Below are positions 51,346 to 59,880 of a stretch of 64,000 nucleotides of DNA, piece after piece. The notes beneath the pieces were generated by a model that saw only the letters and a program-made list of their open reading frames with translations, made no database searches and had not been told where the DNA came from. The stretch lies in the NCBI GenBank assembly GCA_016771945.1, contig QZLF01000003.1, forward strand, positions 124,001 to 188,000, read 5' to 3'. Both the position numbers and the translations under genes were made by a program. Position 1 is the first letter of the stretch, and every line of letters begins with the position of its first letter. Source of the stretch: Candidatus Leucobacter sulfamidivorax (GTDB taxonomy: Bacteria; Actinomycetota; Actinomycetes; Actinomycetales; Microbacteriaceae).

Positions 51346-51744
51346 GTGTTTCAAGGATTCAAAGACTTCATTGCTCGCGGTAACGTGATCGACCTTGCAG
51401 TCGCGGTGGTGATCGGTGCCGCATTCACCACCGTTGTCACCGCGCTGGTAGACCAGCTGTTCAACCCGCTCATCGGAGCGGTCTTTAACGCTGATTCCCT
51501 CGCGAATGCGTTCCTGATCGAGATTCCGACCACCTCGGGTGGCGCTGCTACTCTCGGACTCGGCGCGATCCTCGCGGCCATCATCAACTTCCTGATCGTC
51601 GCCGCTGTGGTCTATTTCGTGTTTGTGCTCCCGATCAACAAGCTCAACGAGCGTCACGCGCAGGGGCAGGAGTCCGAGTCCGAAGTGACTGAGCTCGATT
51701 TGCTGACCGAGATCAGAGACCTGCTGAACGAGCGACACAAGTAG
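51346..51744 (+). CDS. mscL: large-conductance mechanosensitive channel MscL
   Basis: 132 residues, normal length. Pore-forming first helix RGNVIDLAVAVVIGAAF (12-28), second helix about 70-97 (AILAAIINFLIVAAVVYFVF) and a charged C-terminal bundle ending LTEIRDLLNERHK. It opens under membrane tension to release solutes during osmotic downshock. GTG 51346 lies 34 nt after the terminator T-run. MscL is usually chromosomal; here it is cargo on the ICE just behind the surface proteins. Confidence 0.92.
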   Translation: MFQGFKDFIARGNVIDLAVAVVIGAAFTTVVTALVDQLFNPLIGAVFNADSLANAFLIEIPTTSGGAATLGLGAILAAIINFLIVAAVVYFVFVLPINKLNERHAQGQESESEVTELDLLTEIRDLLNERHK

Positions 51745-51797
51745 CGCGCACCGGTGATCTCGTGTGCGATTGGGTAGTAGCGAATGACGGCGACGAT

Positions 51798-52043
51798 ATG
51801 AATCATCAACGGGACGACGACGCGCATCAGCTTGATGACATCCGAGTGTCTGATGTTGTCGCCCTGTGCGGCCTTGCAGTAACCAGCATCATCCTGTGGG
51901 CAGTAATCGTGGCTGCCATTCTTCGTTTCGACCTGCCGCTGACCCCGCTGCTCACATCTGCAGGGGTGACGTTCGCCGGTTCACTGGTATTCGGCTGGTG
52001 TTTTCATGCGATCCGCGATCGTGAAACAGTGAGGCTCAGGTGA
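51798..52043 (+). CDS. small membrane protein
   Basis: 81 residues. Acidic/His-rich start (MNHQRDDDAHQLDD), then two hydrophobic helices (about 22-44 and 48-68) and a basic tail. GTG 51762 is an alternative start adding 12 residues. Its stop overlaps the start of the next small gene. Not recognised. Confidence 0.55.
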   Translation: MNHQRDDDAHQLDDIRVSDVVALCGLAVTSIILWAVIVAAILRFDLPLTPLLTSAGVTFAGSLVFGWCFHAIRDRETVRLR

Positions 52044-52315
52044 TGGAGAAGAGCTTAGCCCTATCGCTTCAAGAGTGGGATCTGCTGCTCAATGCGCTGC
52101 GGTTTGCAGAAGACACCTACGACTCACTGAACGCCCGATTGGGTAGCCCCTACGATGTCCTCGGGGATAGCTACTTGGATCTTCGTCTCAAGATCGACCT
52201 CTACCTCGACTCGCACAGTGGTGAGCGCATCATGCTGAACGTTCCCGATCCAACGCCGCTGCAACCGTTCTCCGTTCACACCGAAACGATGAACAACGGT
52301 GAGGAACGGCAGTGA
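52043..52315 (+). CDS. small soluble hypothetical protein
   Basis: 90 residues, acidic, predicted mainly helical (LALSLQEWDLLLNALRFAED) without membrane segments. Start ATG 52043 overlaps the preceding stop; GTG 52040 is also possible. It ends 9 nt before the AraC gene, so it is probably co-transcribed with it. Not recognised. Confidence 0.55.
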   Translation: MEKSLALSLQEWDLLLNALRFAEDTYDSLNARLGSPYDVLGDSYLDLRLKIDLYLDSHSGERIMLNVPDPTPLQPFSVHTETMNNGEERQ

Positions 52316-52324
52316 GGCCGCATC

Positions 52325-53218
52325 TTGACCCCCTTTGCCGCGCGAACGATGACGATCGCGTCAGATGTGCCGCCGGCGGCCTTTGACTGCGTCAAGTTCA
52401 TCCTGGTCAGAGAGGGAATTGCCACACTTGCGTGCGGCGCGAACACAGCGCGAGTTGTCCCCGGTGATGTGATTGTTGTCTCAGCACACACGCTCTGTTG
52501 CGCTGCCCCCGAACCTCGAGTCACAGTATCGACGCTCTATATTGACCGTGACTACCTCATCGACTTGGTGTATTGGCAATGCGCCACACATTTTGTCGAT
52601 CGGCTGGAAGTAAAGCACTTTTTCGATGTGCTGTTCACGAATCACTCCCAACAGTTCCATCTCGGGCACACACAACTGGAACAGATCGCGGCTTGGCTCG
52701 ATGAACTCACGGTCATGAGCCAGGAGGGCATCGCCTCCGAGCGGTTCTACCGTGCGCAATCGGTGCTCTCCCTGGTCCTTGACGCACTGTTACCGTTCCT
52801 GAGTTCGGGGCAACAGGCGATGAAAGTTGAGAAGTGGCGCACTGATCAAATCGAGCAGCGCCGCTTTCTTGCACTGCGGAATGAGGCTCGCGTCGCTGCG
52901 GAGCTGATTCGGGCAAACCTGCGTCAGCGCTGGACCCTCGAAGACCTTGCCACTCAGGTGCATCTCTCACCGTCTCAACTCGGGCGCGTATTCGTGGCCT
53001 CATTTGGCAGCAGCCCCTTCGAGTACCTTGCACGGCTCCGAGTCGAAGAGATGGCGCTGCTCCTGCGAAGCACCAATCTCACGGTCTCTGAGATCGCGGC
53101 ACGGGTGGGCTGGGGACACGTGGGTTACGCTTCCCTACAGTTTCGTCGCGCGCTCGGAGTGACACCCAGCAGATACCGAGTCATATGCCTGCAATGGGAG
53201 CAACCACCACAGCAATAG
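52325..53218 (+). CDS. AraC-family transcriptional regulator
   Basis: 297 residues. The N-terminal cupin-like sensing domain (about 1-160) is followed by a classic double helix-turn-helix (about 190-290): LRQRWTLEDLATQVHLSPSQ, SPFEYLARLRVEEMALLL and the second motif TVSEIAARVGWGHVGYASLQ with FRRALGVTPSRYR. Start TTG 52325 is uncertain. It stands immediately before the transfer operon (next gene 213 bp downstream), the usual place for an AraC-type control gene in this ICE class, so it probably regulates transfer or excision. Confidence 0.85.
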   Translation: MTPFAARTMTIASDVPPAAFDCVKFILVREGIATLACGANTARVVPGDVIVVSAHTLCCAAPEPRVTVSTLYIDRDYLIDLVYWQCATHFVDRLEVKHFFDVLFTNHSQQFHLGHTQLEQIAAWLDELTVMSQEGIASERFYRAQSVLSLVLDALLPFLSSGQQAMKVEKWRTDQIEQRRFLALRNEARVAAELIRANLRQRWTLEDLATQVHLSPSQLGRVFVASFGSSPFEYLARLRVEEMALLLRSTNLTVSEIAARVGWGHVGYASLQFRRALGVTPSRYRVICLQWEQPPQQ

Positions 53219-53431
53219 TGGTGGTCTCCGCATTCATAGCTGCGTTCACCGCATCATGCGGGCAGAAACCTGTATTCTCGGCTTGTTCGTTGATAGGACA
53301 GGAAGGACTAGTCGGGTTCGGCGTTGAGCTTGACGGTCATTGATTCTCCTCAATCCTCGCTCTTCCCGGCGCACCTCATGGTGACAAGGCTGCCAACCGT
53401 TTGCGCAGCCCGCTACAGAGGAAGGCGGATC
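53219..53431. promoter_or_regulatory. transfer-operon promoter region
   Basis: 213 bp between the AraC gene and the first transfer gene. No clear -35/-10 is identified. It is the likely AraC target. Confidence 0.3.
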
Positions 53432-53587
53432 ATGGATGCACCACAAAGGACTGTTGGAGAATCTCGGGCCGCGCGTGAAGCGAAGCTCAAAGAACTCAAC
53501 GAGCAACTGGCAGAGCCGATCGAGGCGGCGACCACTGAAGCAGCGGCCGATGAGTTGCTGGCCGCTGGCAGGGCGCGGGGTGTCTGA
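53432..53587 (+). CDS. small helical ICE protein
   Basis: 51 residues, almost entirely helical and charged (ESRAAREAKLKELNEQLAEP). ATG 53432 follows GAGGAAGG. The stop overlaps the primase-polymerase ATG by one base (TGATG), so it is the first gene of the operon. Not recognised. Confidence 0.6.
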   Translation: MDAPQRTVGESRAAREAKLKELNEQLAEPIEAATTEAAADELLAAGRARGV

Positions 53588-54516
53588 TGAATACCGGCAG
53601 GCTTTTCGCGGAGCTCAACGGCCTGACAATGCACGATGCCACACTTCGTCTTACCGAGGCCGGGGTACCGGTGTTTCCCTGTGTGCCCGGCTCGAAGCGG
53701 CCGCTCGTGCCGGGTGGCTTTCAAGCAGCCACGACGAATTTGAAGCAAGTCGAGGCGTGGTGGCGGCGGTGGCCTGACGCGAATGTCGCGGTGCCGACCG
53801 GCAGGGCGTCGGGTGTTGAGGTTGTTGACGTTGATCGGCACGGCGAATCTGACCTCGGATTGGCATCGTTCAAGCGTGCTCGTGATGCTGGCCTGCTGCA
53901 CGGGTGGACGGCGCTCGTTACGACCCCCTCGGGTGGCCTGCACGTCTACTATCCTGCTAGCCCTGCACGGGAGCAGCGGAACTGGCAGGCAGCATCAGCG
54001 CAGATAGATTTCCGTGGCGAGGGCGGCTATGTTCTCGTTCCTCCGTCCAGGGTCTCGTACCCTGATGGTTCGAGCGGGGTGTATGCGCTCAGTGCGCAGA
54101 GCGTCGCCGCGACCTCGCCGGTCGATGCGGTCACGCTTCGAAGATTCCTGGCACCTCTTCGTCCTCGCCGACAGTTTCCTCCATCGCAGTTCAGTGGTCA
54201 GCGTCGCGGGGTGAGTCTTGAGCGGCGTGCGGCTTGGGTTGCGGGGCTGGCTGAGGGCGAACGCAACGCTGGCCTGTTCTATATGGCGTGCCGCATGGTC
54301 GAAGACGGGTACGCGCTGCCGGAAACACTCTCAGTGCTGGGTCCTGCCGCTGAGCAGGCGGGGCTTGGGGTGCAGGAGATCACGCGCACGGTTGAGTCGG
54401 CATACCAGAAGACCGGGCCGAGAAAAGCCGATGCAGCAGCGTCGGCAGCACGGCGGTCTTGGAGCTATGAGCCTGCATCGCGTTCTGCCGCATCATCGGC
54501 CGGGTTGGGGCGCTGA
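53587..54516 (+). CDS. bifunctional primase-polymerase (Prim-Pol) protein
   Basis: 309 residues with an N-terminal archaeo-eukaryotic-primase-like Prim-Pol domain. Landmarks are GVPVFPCVPGSKRPLVPGGF (about 26-45), the metal-binding pair in VEVVDVDRHG (about 79-88), PSGGLHVYYPA and FRGEGGYVLVPPSRV (about 143-157). A helical C-terminus follows. It probably primes DNA synthesis on the transferred strand or during ICE replication. Co-translated with the preceding small gene; no helicase domain is attached. Confidence 0.85.
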   Translation: MNTGRLFAELNGLTMHDATLRLTEAGVPVFPCVPGSKRPLVPGGFQAATTNLKQVEAWWRRWPDANVAVPTGRASGVEVVDVDRHGESDLGLASFKRARDAGLLHGWTALVTTPSGGLHVYYPASPAREQRNWQAASAQIDFRGEGGYVLVPPSRVSYPDGSSGVYALSAQSVAATSPVDAVTLRRFLAPLRPRRQFPPSQFSGQRRGVSLERRAAWVAGLAEGERNAGLFYMACRMVEDGYALPETLSVLGPAAEQAGLGVQEITRTVESAYQKTGPRKADAAASAARRSWSYEPASRSAASSAGLGR

Positions 54517-54517
54517 G

Positions 54518-55219
54518 ATGAATTGCCCGCATATTTCGTCTCGTGGTCTGAGGCTTGCGGTGCTCGCCGCCGAGACCGGCACGGTGCTGTTGGCGGCTGC
54601 CGCGTTCGTGCTGAGCTTCACCGCACTGCACGACCTCGCCGCGCGCAGCGGCATCGACCGCGACCTCGCCTGGCTGTGGCCGCTCATCGTGGACGGCATC
54701 ATCGTCGTGGCAACGGTCGCGGTATTCACCCTCGCTGGCACCCGCGTGATCTGGTACCCGTGGCTACTGCTCATCCTCGGTGCGGGGGTATCGGTCGCCG
54801 CGAACGCGGTTCACGCGCTGGTGGCAGCCGACCCCGAAGTTTCGGGACTGCTCGCAGGCTCGGTCGCCTCCGTCCCTCCCATCGTGCTGGTCGCTTCGAC
54901 ACATCTCACGGCGATCCTGATTCGTCATTCCCGAACCGTGCTCCAGGTCGCCGCCCACCATGAATCTGTCGCCGCAGAAGCAGCGCAGGCAGACGCACAA
55001 CTCCGCGCGGTAGAGACTCACCAGCCAGCGCCCGACCCCGAGATTGACGTTGAGGCTCCGCTTGCCGAGGTCAATGCCGAAGAGCGGCGCACCGTGGCGT
55101 CGACGCTGCGTGGTCTCGGCCTCAACAACTCCCAGATTGCCCGGTTGTTCGGTGTTGATCGCAGCACCGTCGGCCGCTGGCTACTCAAACCCGTCGAAGA
55201 ACAGGAGACCCCATCATGA
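54518..55219 (+). CDS. DUF2637 membrane protein with C-terminal helix-turn-helix
   Basis: 233 residues. Four transmembrane helices (about 10-35, 48-68, 75-97, 108-128) form the DUF2637 (SpdB-like) domain common on actinobacterial plasmids and ICEs. A cytoplasmic tail ends in a helix-turn-helix LRGLGLNNSQIARLFGVDRS with VGRWLL (about 197-222). Spd proteins are linked to intramycelial spread in Streptomyces; here a DNA-membrane tether is plausible. ATG 54518 is one base after the previous stop; its own stop overlaps the next ATG (ATGA). Confidence 0.8.
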   Translation: MNCPHISSRGLRLAVLAAETGTVLLAAAAFVLSFTALHDLAARSGIDRDLAWLWPLIVDGIIVVATVAVFTLAGTRVIWYPWLLLILGAGVSVAANAVHALVAADPEVSGLLAGSVASVPPIVLVASTHLTAILIRHSRTVLQVAAHHESVAAEAAQADAQLRAVETHQPAPDPEIDVEAPLAEVNAEERRTVASTLRGLGLNNSQIARLFGVDRSTVGRWLLKPVEEQETPS

Positions 55220-55698
55220 CCACCCCTGCATCCGGCGCGATGTCGCCGTATCGTTTTCCGTCCCATCTTGACCTTTACGCCGAGGAAGAGATCATCGAGG
55301 CCGAGCTGATCGAAGATACCAAACTCGTCCGGCACACACCTTCCCCTGAACTCATTTACGACGCCGAAGTGGTCGAGGATGCGCTCGAGTTGGAGGGAGG
55401 CTTCGATGCTCGGGTGACGGATGATCCTGCCGATATTGTCGGCCCGGAACCGGAGAAACCGGCCGGGGTGCGGGTGGCGTGGAAACGCCCGACCGACCTC
55501 TTCGCGGAGGCCGGGGCGCGAGTGACCGCTCGCGGCATGGATCTCACCGCCGCGCTCTCGGAGCGTGCCCGAGGCAAGGTCGGAGACTTCCATCGGGAGG
55601 TGCGTGAGGGCACCTGGCATCTCGCTCCGATGAACCCGTTTGGTCAGGATGCGCCGCACCGCTCGATGCCGGAACCCGAAACGATTTCTCGGGGCTGA
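55216..55698 (+). CDS. ICE-encoded hypothetical protein
   Basis: 160 residues. Very acidic first half (YAEEEIIEAELIEDTK, EVVEDALELEGG), basic/helical second half ending PEPETISRG. No membrane segments. Overlaps the DUF2637 gene by 4 nt (ATGA). Not recognised; the charge split suggests a protein-protein adaptor. Confidence 0.6.
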   Translation: MTTPASGAMSPYRFPSHLDLYAEEEIIEAELIEDTKLVRHTPSPELIYDAEVVEDALELEGGFDARVTDDPADIVGPEPEKPAGVRVAWKRPTDLFAEAGARVTARGMDLTAALSERARGKVGDFHREVREGTWHLAPMNPFGQDAPHRSMPEPETISRG

Positions 55699-55793
55699 TG
55701 GTGACGGTGATGGATCATGCACGGTATCGCTCTCAGATTGGTTCTGCTCGTTCGGGATGAGGATCGCACGTCTCCTGTAGGAGGTGCGCCATC

Positions 55794-56636
55794 ATGACCA
55801 GAACACTTATCGCCGCTGCTTCGCCCGAGGATCACGAGTTCGAGACCCCGGAGGGGCTGCGGGCGTTGCTCATTCGTTTGCAGGAGGCTGGCCCCGGCGC
55901 GTGGCGGCACGATACCGAGGCGCATGAGCTCGCGAAGTTCACCGCAGGCAAGTATGCGCGTCTTGCCCGCAAGTACGGCCTTGACCGTTGGGAGGCAGTG
56001 ACCGCCGCGTTCGAGGCGATGCGGAAACCCGGCACCGCCCGCGCCGACAACCCGTGGGCCGTGGTCACCGAGGCGGTACGGCTGACGTGCATCTATGAGC
56101 AGCGCGGCCAGGGGCTGCTCTGCTCGGTCGACAAGGCCCGCAAGTCTGAGGTCTCCGCGAATCATGATGCGGAACGGTTTGCAGACCGCGACCAGGCGCT
56201 GCTCGAATGGAACCCAGCGTTCCAAGTCGGTGAGCCTCGCATTGAGGACGCAGGCGAAGAAGAACCTTCTCCCGAGGTGACCATGATCGAGCAGGCAGTA
56301 TTCCTGTTCTCACGGCTCTGCTGGCCGGAATCAACGGCCCGGAATGTGATCTGGTACATCTACGAAGGCCTTGAGAGACTCGGGAGCCGTACGAGCGCGT
56401 TCGACGTGCTGCGCCGCGACCGTCTCGCCCTCGCGCTCCTCGACGTGAAGAAGGATGCCTGGAACACCGTTGTCGCGGTGCTGCTGGGCACTCAGAACCC
56501 GGCCTACGCAGCAACGAACGCGGGCCGTGGCCTGTTCATGCGAATCGTCATCGGTGAGAGCTTTCCCGAACTGCTGAGTGACGAACACCTGGTGCGGCAG
56601 ATCGTGGAGTCTGCCCCGAAACCTGGCGGTGCGTGA
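55794..56636 (+). CDS. ICE-encoded hypothetical protein, helical
   Basis: 280 residues, soluble, mostly helical. Landmarks are KYARLARKYGLDRWEAVTAA (about 45-64) and DNPWAVVTEAVRLTC (about 83-97), with a second half containing FDVLRRDRLALALLDVKKDA. It follows a very strong Shine-Dalgarno AGGAGGTG (55779-55786). Its last bases overlap the ParB-like gene start. I recognise the type from actinobacterial transfer operons but know no function; a replication or DNA-binding accessory role next to ParB is possible. Confidence 0.65.
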   Translation: MTRTLIAAASPEDHEFETPEGLRALLIRLQEAGPGAWRHDTEAHELAKFTAGKYARLARKYGLDRWEAVTAAFEAMRKPGTARADNPWAVVTEAVRLTCIYEQRGQGLLCSVDKARKSEVSANHDAERFADRDQALLEWNPAFQVGEPRIEDAGEEEPSPEVTMIEQAVFLFSRLCWPESTARNVIWYIYEGLERLGSRTSAFDVLRRDRLALALLDVKKDAWNTVVAVLLGTQNPAYAATNAGRGLFMRIVIGESFPELLSDEHLVRQIVESAPKPGGA

Positions 56637-57694
56637 TGAGCGGCCAGTACGGGATTCAGTTGGATCGGGCGCTCGACTCGCTCTTGGTTGGCACCCGGCA
56701 TCGCAGCGACCTTGGCGATCTCGACCTGCTGGCGAAGTCGCTGTCTGAGCACGGGCTGCTGCAACCGCCAACGATCACCCCGGAAGGGTTCGTGTTGATC
56801 GGGGTGCGCCGGGTCGCTGCCGCACGGAAACTCGGCTGGCGCACCATCAACGTATGGGTGCGCTCAGGCCTCTCTGACCGGCTCGGCCAGCTGCTCAGCG
56901 AACACGCCGATCATGCCCTGCACAAGCCCCTCACCACCCTGGAAGCTGCCGCGCTCTACCGCGAACTGAAGGCCGTGCTCGAGGAAGAAGCCGCGCTGCG
57001 GCAAGCCGCGACTCGCTTCGGCGCGCAGCCCGGACTCGCAGGAATCTCCGGTGGTGGTGATTCACCACCACCGTCAGCACCACACGAATACGGGAAAGCA
57101 CGCGAACAGGCAGCCCGCATGGTCACCGGGCGTGACTCCCATCAGATGCTCGAACGAGTGAACCGCATCGAAGACCTCGCCGCTGACGGCACCGCCTCGG
57201 CGGCGGTTCGCGGCCAGGCCGAGGCCGAGCTTGCCCGGATTCGGGATGGGGCCGGGGTACTGGCCTCGCATCAGCGCATGAACGCCGCCCTGTCGCTTGA
57301 CGAGCTCGATCGCATCGCGGCCGATCCCACCCAGCCTGAGAGCGTGCGCGAAAGCGCAGGCCGTGAGGCGGCTCGCGCCCGCCAGTCGGATCTGAAAGCC
57401 GCTGAGATGGAACGTCTCGCCCGAGCTGCCCTTGAACGAGTGAAAGGGAGCAGTGGCTCGAAGCACCCATCCAAACCGCGCACTGCGGTCACAGCGGGTG
57501 ATGAGGTGCCGAAGCTGCGCAGTTCCCGCGCGTTCTGGGCGACTTGGAGCGAACTCGACGGCTGGTGGCGGTACTACGATGTCGAGCAGATGGTGCGAGA
57601 GCTCTCCGGCGAGCAGCTCGACTTGTTCGTCTCCATCGCTGAGGGCACGATGCGCTTCGCCACCGAACTCCAGAACGCCCGCGCTGCCGCCTGA
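56636..57694 (+). CDS. ParB-like nuclease/DNA-binding domain protein
   Basis: 352 residues. The N-terminal ParB/sulfiredoxin-like domain (about 1-90) has LSEHGLLQPPTITPEG and the degenerate box LIGVRRVAAARKLGW where ParB has GERRxxA. A helical middle and a C-terminal about 60-residue domain follow (WATWSELDGWWRYYDVEQMV). ATG 56636 overlaps the preceding stop; GTG 56633 is the alternative. ParB-like proteins on ICEs aid maintenance or act as nucleases. No ParA is in the window. Confidence 0.78.
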   Translation: MSGQYGIQLDRALDSLLVGTRHRSDLGDLDLLAKSLSEHGLLQPPTITPEGFVLIGVRRVAAARKLGWRTINVWVRSGLSDRLGQLLSEHADHALHKPLTTLEAAALYRELKAVLEEEAALRQAATRFGAQPGLAGISGGGDSPPPSAPHEYGKAREQAARMVTGRDSHQMLERVNRIEDLAADGTASAAVRGQAEAELARIRDGAGVLASHQRMNAALSLDELDRIAADPTQPESVRESAGREAARARQSDLKAAEMERLARAALERVKGSSGSKHPSKPRTAVTAGDEVPKLRSSRAFWATWSELDGWWRYYDVEQMVRELSGEQLDLFVSIAEGTMRFATELQNARAAA

Positions 57695-57735
57695 CCTGAG
57701 CCGGTGTCCGGGGTGCAGTCTCGTACCTGTGCGGT

Positions 57736-58446
57736 ATGAAACGTCGCACTCCCTTACCGCAGCAACCGGCCACTGATTCTGAGCGGGCGCGTCGGTTGCG
57801 CATGATCGTGGCTACGGTGCTCGGCACCGGGCTCCTATTCGTCCTCGTCATCGCCACGATTGGGCTGCTGCTCGGCCCACCCGACGACGAGCTGACACCA
57901 ATGGTCGGCACCACCACAGCCCCCGATGCGACGGAACCGGCTGAGCAGGCCCGGCCAGTGTTCGGGAAGGTCGCGCAGACCGGGGACGCTGATCGCTTCG
58001 CGGAATCGGTCGCTTCCGCGATCTTCGCGTGGGATACGAACGACGGGTATCTCCCGGTCGACTATGTGCAGTCGATCCTCGATCAAGGCTCCGATCCCGA
58101 CAATCTGGAAACCAACGGGTTGGTGAAAGACCTCACTACCTACCTGCCGAACAACGCGGCCTGGAAAGAGTTGCAACAGTACGAGACTCGGCAGCACCTC
58201 GAGATCGACACGATTGGCGTGCCTGATGGCTGGACCGACGTTGTACGGCAGGCCCGAGAGGATGCGCTGCAGCCCGGCACGATCGCTTACACCGTCGACG
58301 GTACGAGGCACCGATCCGGGGTCTGGGATGGTGAAGTGGTGACGACCGAGCATCCGGTCGCGTTCACCATGTTCGTGGCCTGTAAGCCGTCGTATGAGCA
58401 GTGCCGTCTGCTGCGGTTGACGGCACTCGATACGCCGCTGCGGTAA
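57736..58446 (+). CDS. single-span transfer protein
   Basis: 236 residues. Cytoplasmic basic N-terminus, one transmembrane helix (about 23-46: MIVATVLGTGLLFVLVIATI), Thr/Pro-rich linker, then an extracytoplasmic domain (about 70-236) with a C-terminal Cys pair (ACKPSYEQCRLL). Lies 12 nt before the peptidase gene. Such proteins in Gram-positive conjugation often play a VirB8/TcpC-like assembly role, but the homology is not clear here. Confidence 0.65.
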   Translation: MKRRTPLPQQPATDSERARRLRMIVATVLGTGLLFVLVIATIGLLLGPPDDELTPMVGTTTAPDATEPAEQARPVFGKVAQTGDADRFAESVASAIFAWDTNDGYLPVDYVQSILDQGSDPDNLETNGLVKDLTTYLPNNAAWKELQQYETRQHLEIDTIGVPDGWTDVVRQAREDALQPGTIAYTVDGTRHRSGVWDGEVVTTEHPVAFTMFVACKPSYEQCRLLRLTALDTPLR

Positions 58447-58458
58447 GCGAGGTCGGTG

Positions 58459-59187
58459 ATGAAGAAGATCCTCGCGTTTCTCGCGGCGCTCGCGCTCGCT
58501 CCGAGCGCAGGGCTGTTCAGCCTGGTGCTGGTCGCCGTGCCAGGGAACGGGAACTGCACGGTGCCGACCACGCAGACCACCGGAGGCGGTGGCGGGGCTG
58601 TATCGACCGAGGCTCCGCCCGAGTCGAAGAGCATCGTGTTCCCGATGGCGCAAGGCACCTACGTCGTCACTGACAGGTTCGGGCCTCGCATCGACCCGAT
58701 CAGCGGAGAGCAAAGCTACCACTACGGTCTCGATCTCGCGGCCCCTGACGGCACACCGATTCTCGCCGTCGCTGACGGCATCGTCACCTTCGCCGGGATC
58801 GACGGCGGCTGGGGTGGCCTTATCACGATCGAGCACACCATCGGCGGAGAGCGGATCGCGACCGCGTATGTGCATATGTGGGCGCACGGCATCCATGTCT
58901 CTGCAGGCGATCGGGTGACCGCTGGCCAGCACATCGCCGATGTCGGATCGAGCGGCTACTCGACCGGGCCGCATTTGCATCTCGAAGTGCGGCCCGGTGG
59001 CACGCACGGGCAGGCCATCGACCCGGAGCCGTGGCTTGCCGCACACGGAGCGATCGACCTCACCGGCCCCGGCAGCGAGGCTCCCGGCCGTGCAGGCTGC
59101 ACCACCCATGAAGAGGACGCCGACCCCGGCAGCGAAGACGGCGATGCACCGGCCGAAGAGGGTTCGCGCGAGGCGGTCGCGGCATGA
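58459..59187 (+). CDS. M23-family cell-wall peptidase
   Basis: 242 residues. Signal/anchor segment about 3-28, short Thr/Gly linker, then a peptidase_M23 (LytM) domain (about 60-195). Zinc ligands are seen in YHYGLDLAAP (H-x3-D) and GPHLHLEVRPGG (HxH), with DRFGPRIDP before them. It cuts peptidoglycan cross-bridges to let the transfer channel through the wall, the role of VirB1-like enzymes. ATG 58459 or GTG 58456. Overlaps the DUF6112 gene by 4 nt. Confidence 0.87.
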   Translation: MKKILAFLAALALAPSAGLFSLVLVAVPGNGNCTVPTTQTTGGGGGAVSTEAPPESKSIVFPMAQGTYVVTDRFGPRIDPISGEQSYHYGLDLAAPDGTPILAVADGIVTFAGIDGGWGGLITIEHTIGGERIATAYVHMWAHGIHVSAGDRVTAGQHIADVGSSGYSTGPHLHLEVRPGGTHGQAIDPEPWLAAHGAIDLTGPGSEAPGRAGCTTHEEDADPGSEDGDAPAEEGSREAVAA

Positions 59188-59447
59188 ATGTCTTTCCCGA
59201 TTTTGGCTCCCTCGATCTGGGCGGCTTCGAGGAAGTGATCGGTGCTGCGCTCATGTTCGTGCTCATTGTGAGCGCTCTCATGTTCATCATCTCGAGTGTG
59301 GCGTGGGCGCTGGGTACCTGGGGCGGGAATCCGAACACCGCGATGCGCGGCCGCGTCGGTGTGCTCGTCGCACTCGGCGGTGCACTCATGGCCGGAGCTG
59401 CTGTCGCAATCGTGAACCTCTTCCTCAGCTACGGCTCCACCCTCTAA
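59184..59447 (+). CDS. DUF6112-like two-span protein 1
   Basis: 87 residues with two hydrophobic helices (about 18-42 and 58-80). Size, topology and position before a TrbL-like gene resemble VirB2/VirB3-type components; I associate it with DUF6112. ATG overlaps the peptidase stop. A paralogue follows at 59574. Confidence 0.7.
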   Translation: MNVFPDFGSLDLGGFEEVIGAALMFVLIVSALMFIISSVAWALGTWGGNPNTAMRGRVGVLVALGGALMAGAAVAIVNLFLSYGSTL

Positions 59448-59460
59448 CCGCCCTCACCAC

Positions 59461-59500
59461 TCGGGCCTGGCAGACGCATGAGCGTCACTGTCAGGCCCGA
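59461..59500 (+). terminator. hairpin between the DUF6112 paralogues
   Basis: TCGGGCCTG (59461-59469) with CAGGCCCGA (59492-59500), 9-bp perfect stem, no T-run. It may be partial termination or mRNA processing that sets subunit ratios. Confidence 0.45.
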
Positions 59501-59573
59501 CTTGTGTTCGGGATTCGGCAGGTACCTCATCGGTGTTCCCTTCCCGTCTTGAGAGCTGTGAGGAGCCTCACCC

Positions 59574-59843
59574 ATGATCGACATCGACCCCAACTCGTCC
59601 GGGCTGCCGGGCATCGACGCCCTCCGATTGATCGTCGGCGCAGTCATGACTTTCGGACTCATCCTGTCCGCGCTCGGCTTGATTATCAGTGCCGTGGTCT
59701 GGGCGTTTGGTGCGAACTCGTCGAACCCGCATTTGGCGGGCCGAGGGAAGACGGGTGTGCTGATCTGCTGCGGCGCAGCCGTGCTGTGCGGGGCGGCCGT
59801 GACCTTGATCAATTTTTTCTGGGATGTCGGCCAGTCGGTCTAA
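59574..59843 (+). CDS. DUF6112-like two-span protein 2
   Basis: 89 residues, same plan as its neighbour: short polar start, helix about 20-45 (VGAVMTFGLILSALGLIISA), GANSSNPHLAGRGKTGVLIC turn and a second helix ending FFWDVGQSV. The shared R-G-(K/R)-x-G-V-L pattern after the first helix shows that the two are paralogues. Shine-Dalgarno GAGGAG near 59560. Probable small membrane subunit, pilin-like or VirB3-like, of the transfer channel. Confidence 0.7.
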   Translation: MIDIDPNSSGLPGIDALRLIVGAVMTFGLILSALGLIISAVVWAFGANSSNPHLAGRGKTGVLICCGAAVLCGAAVTLINFFWDVGQSV

Positions 59844-59880
59844 CCGCCACCCGCCGATCTGATGAACGAAAGAGTCTCTA

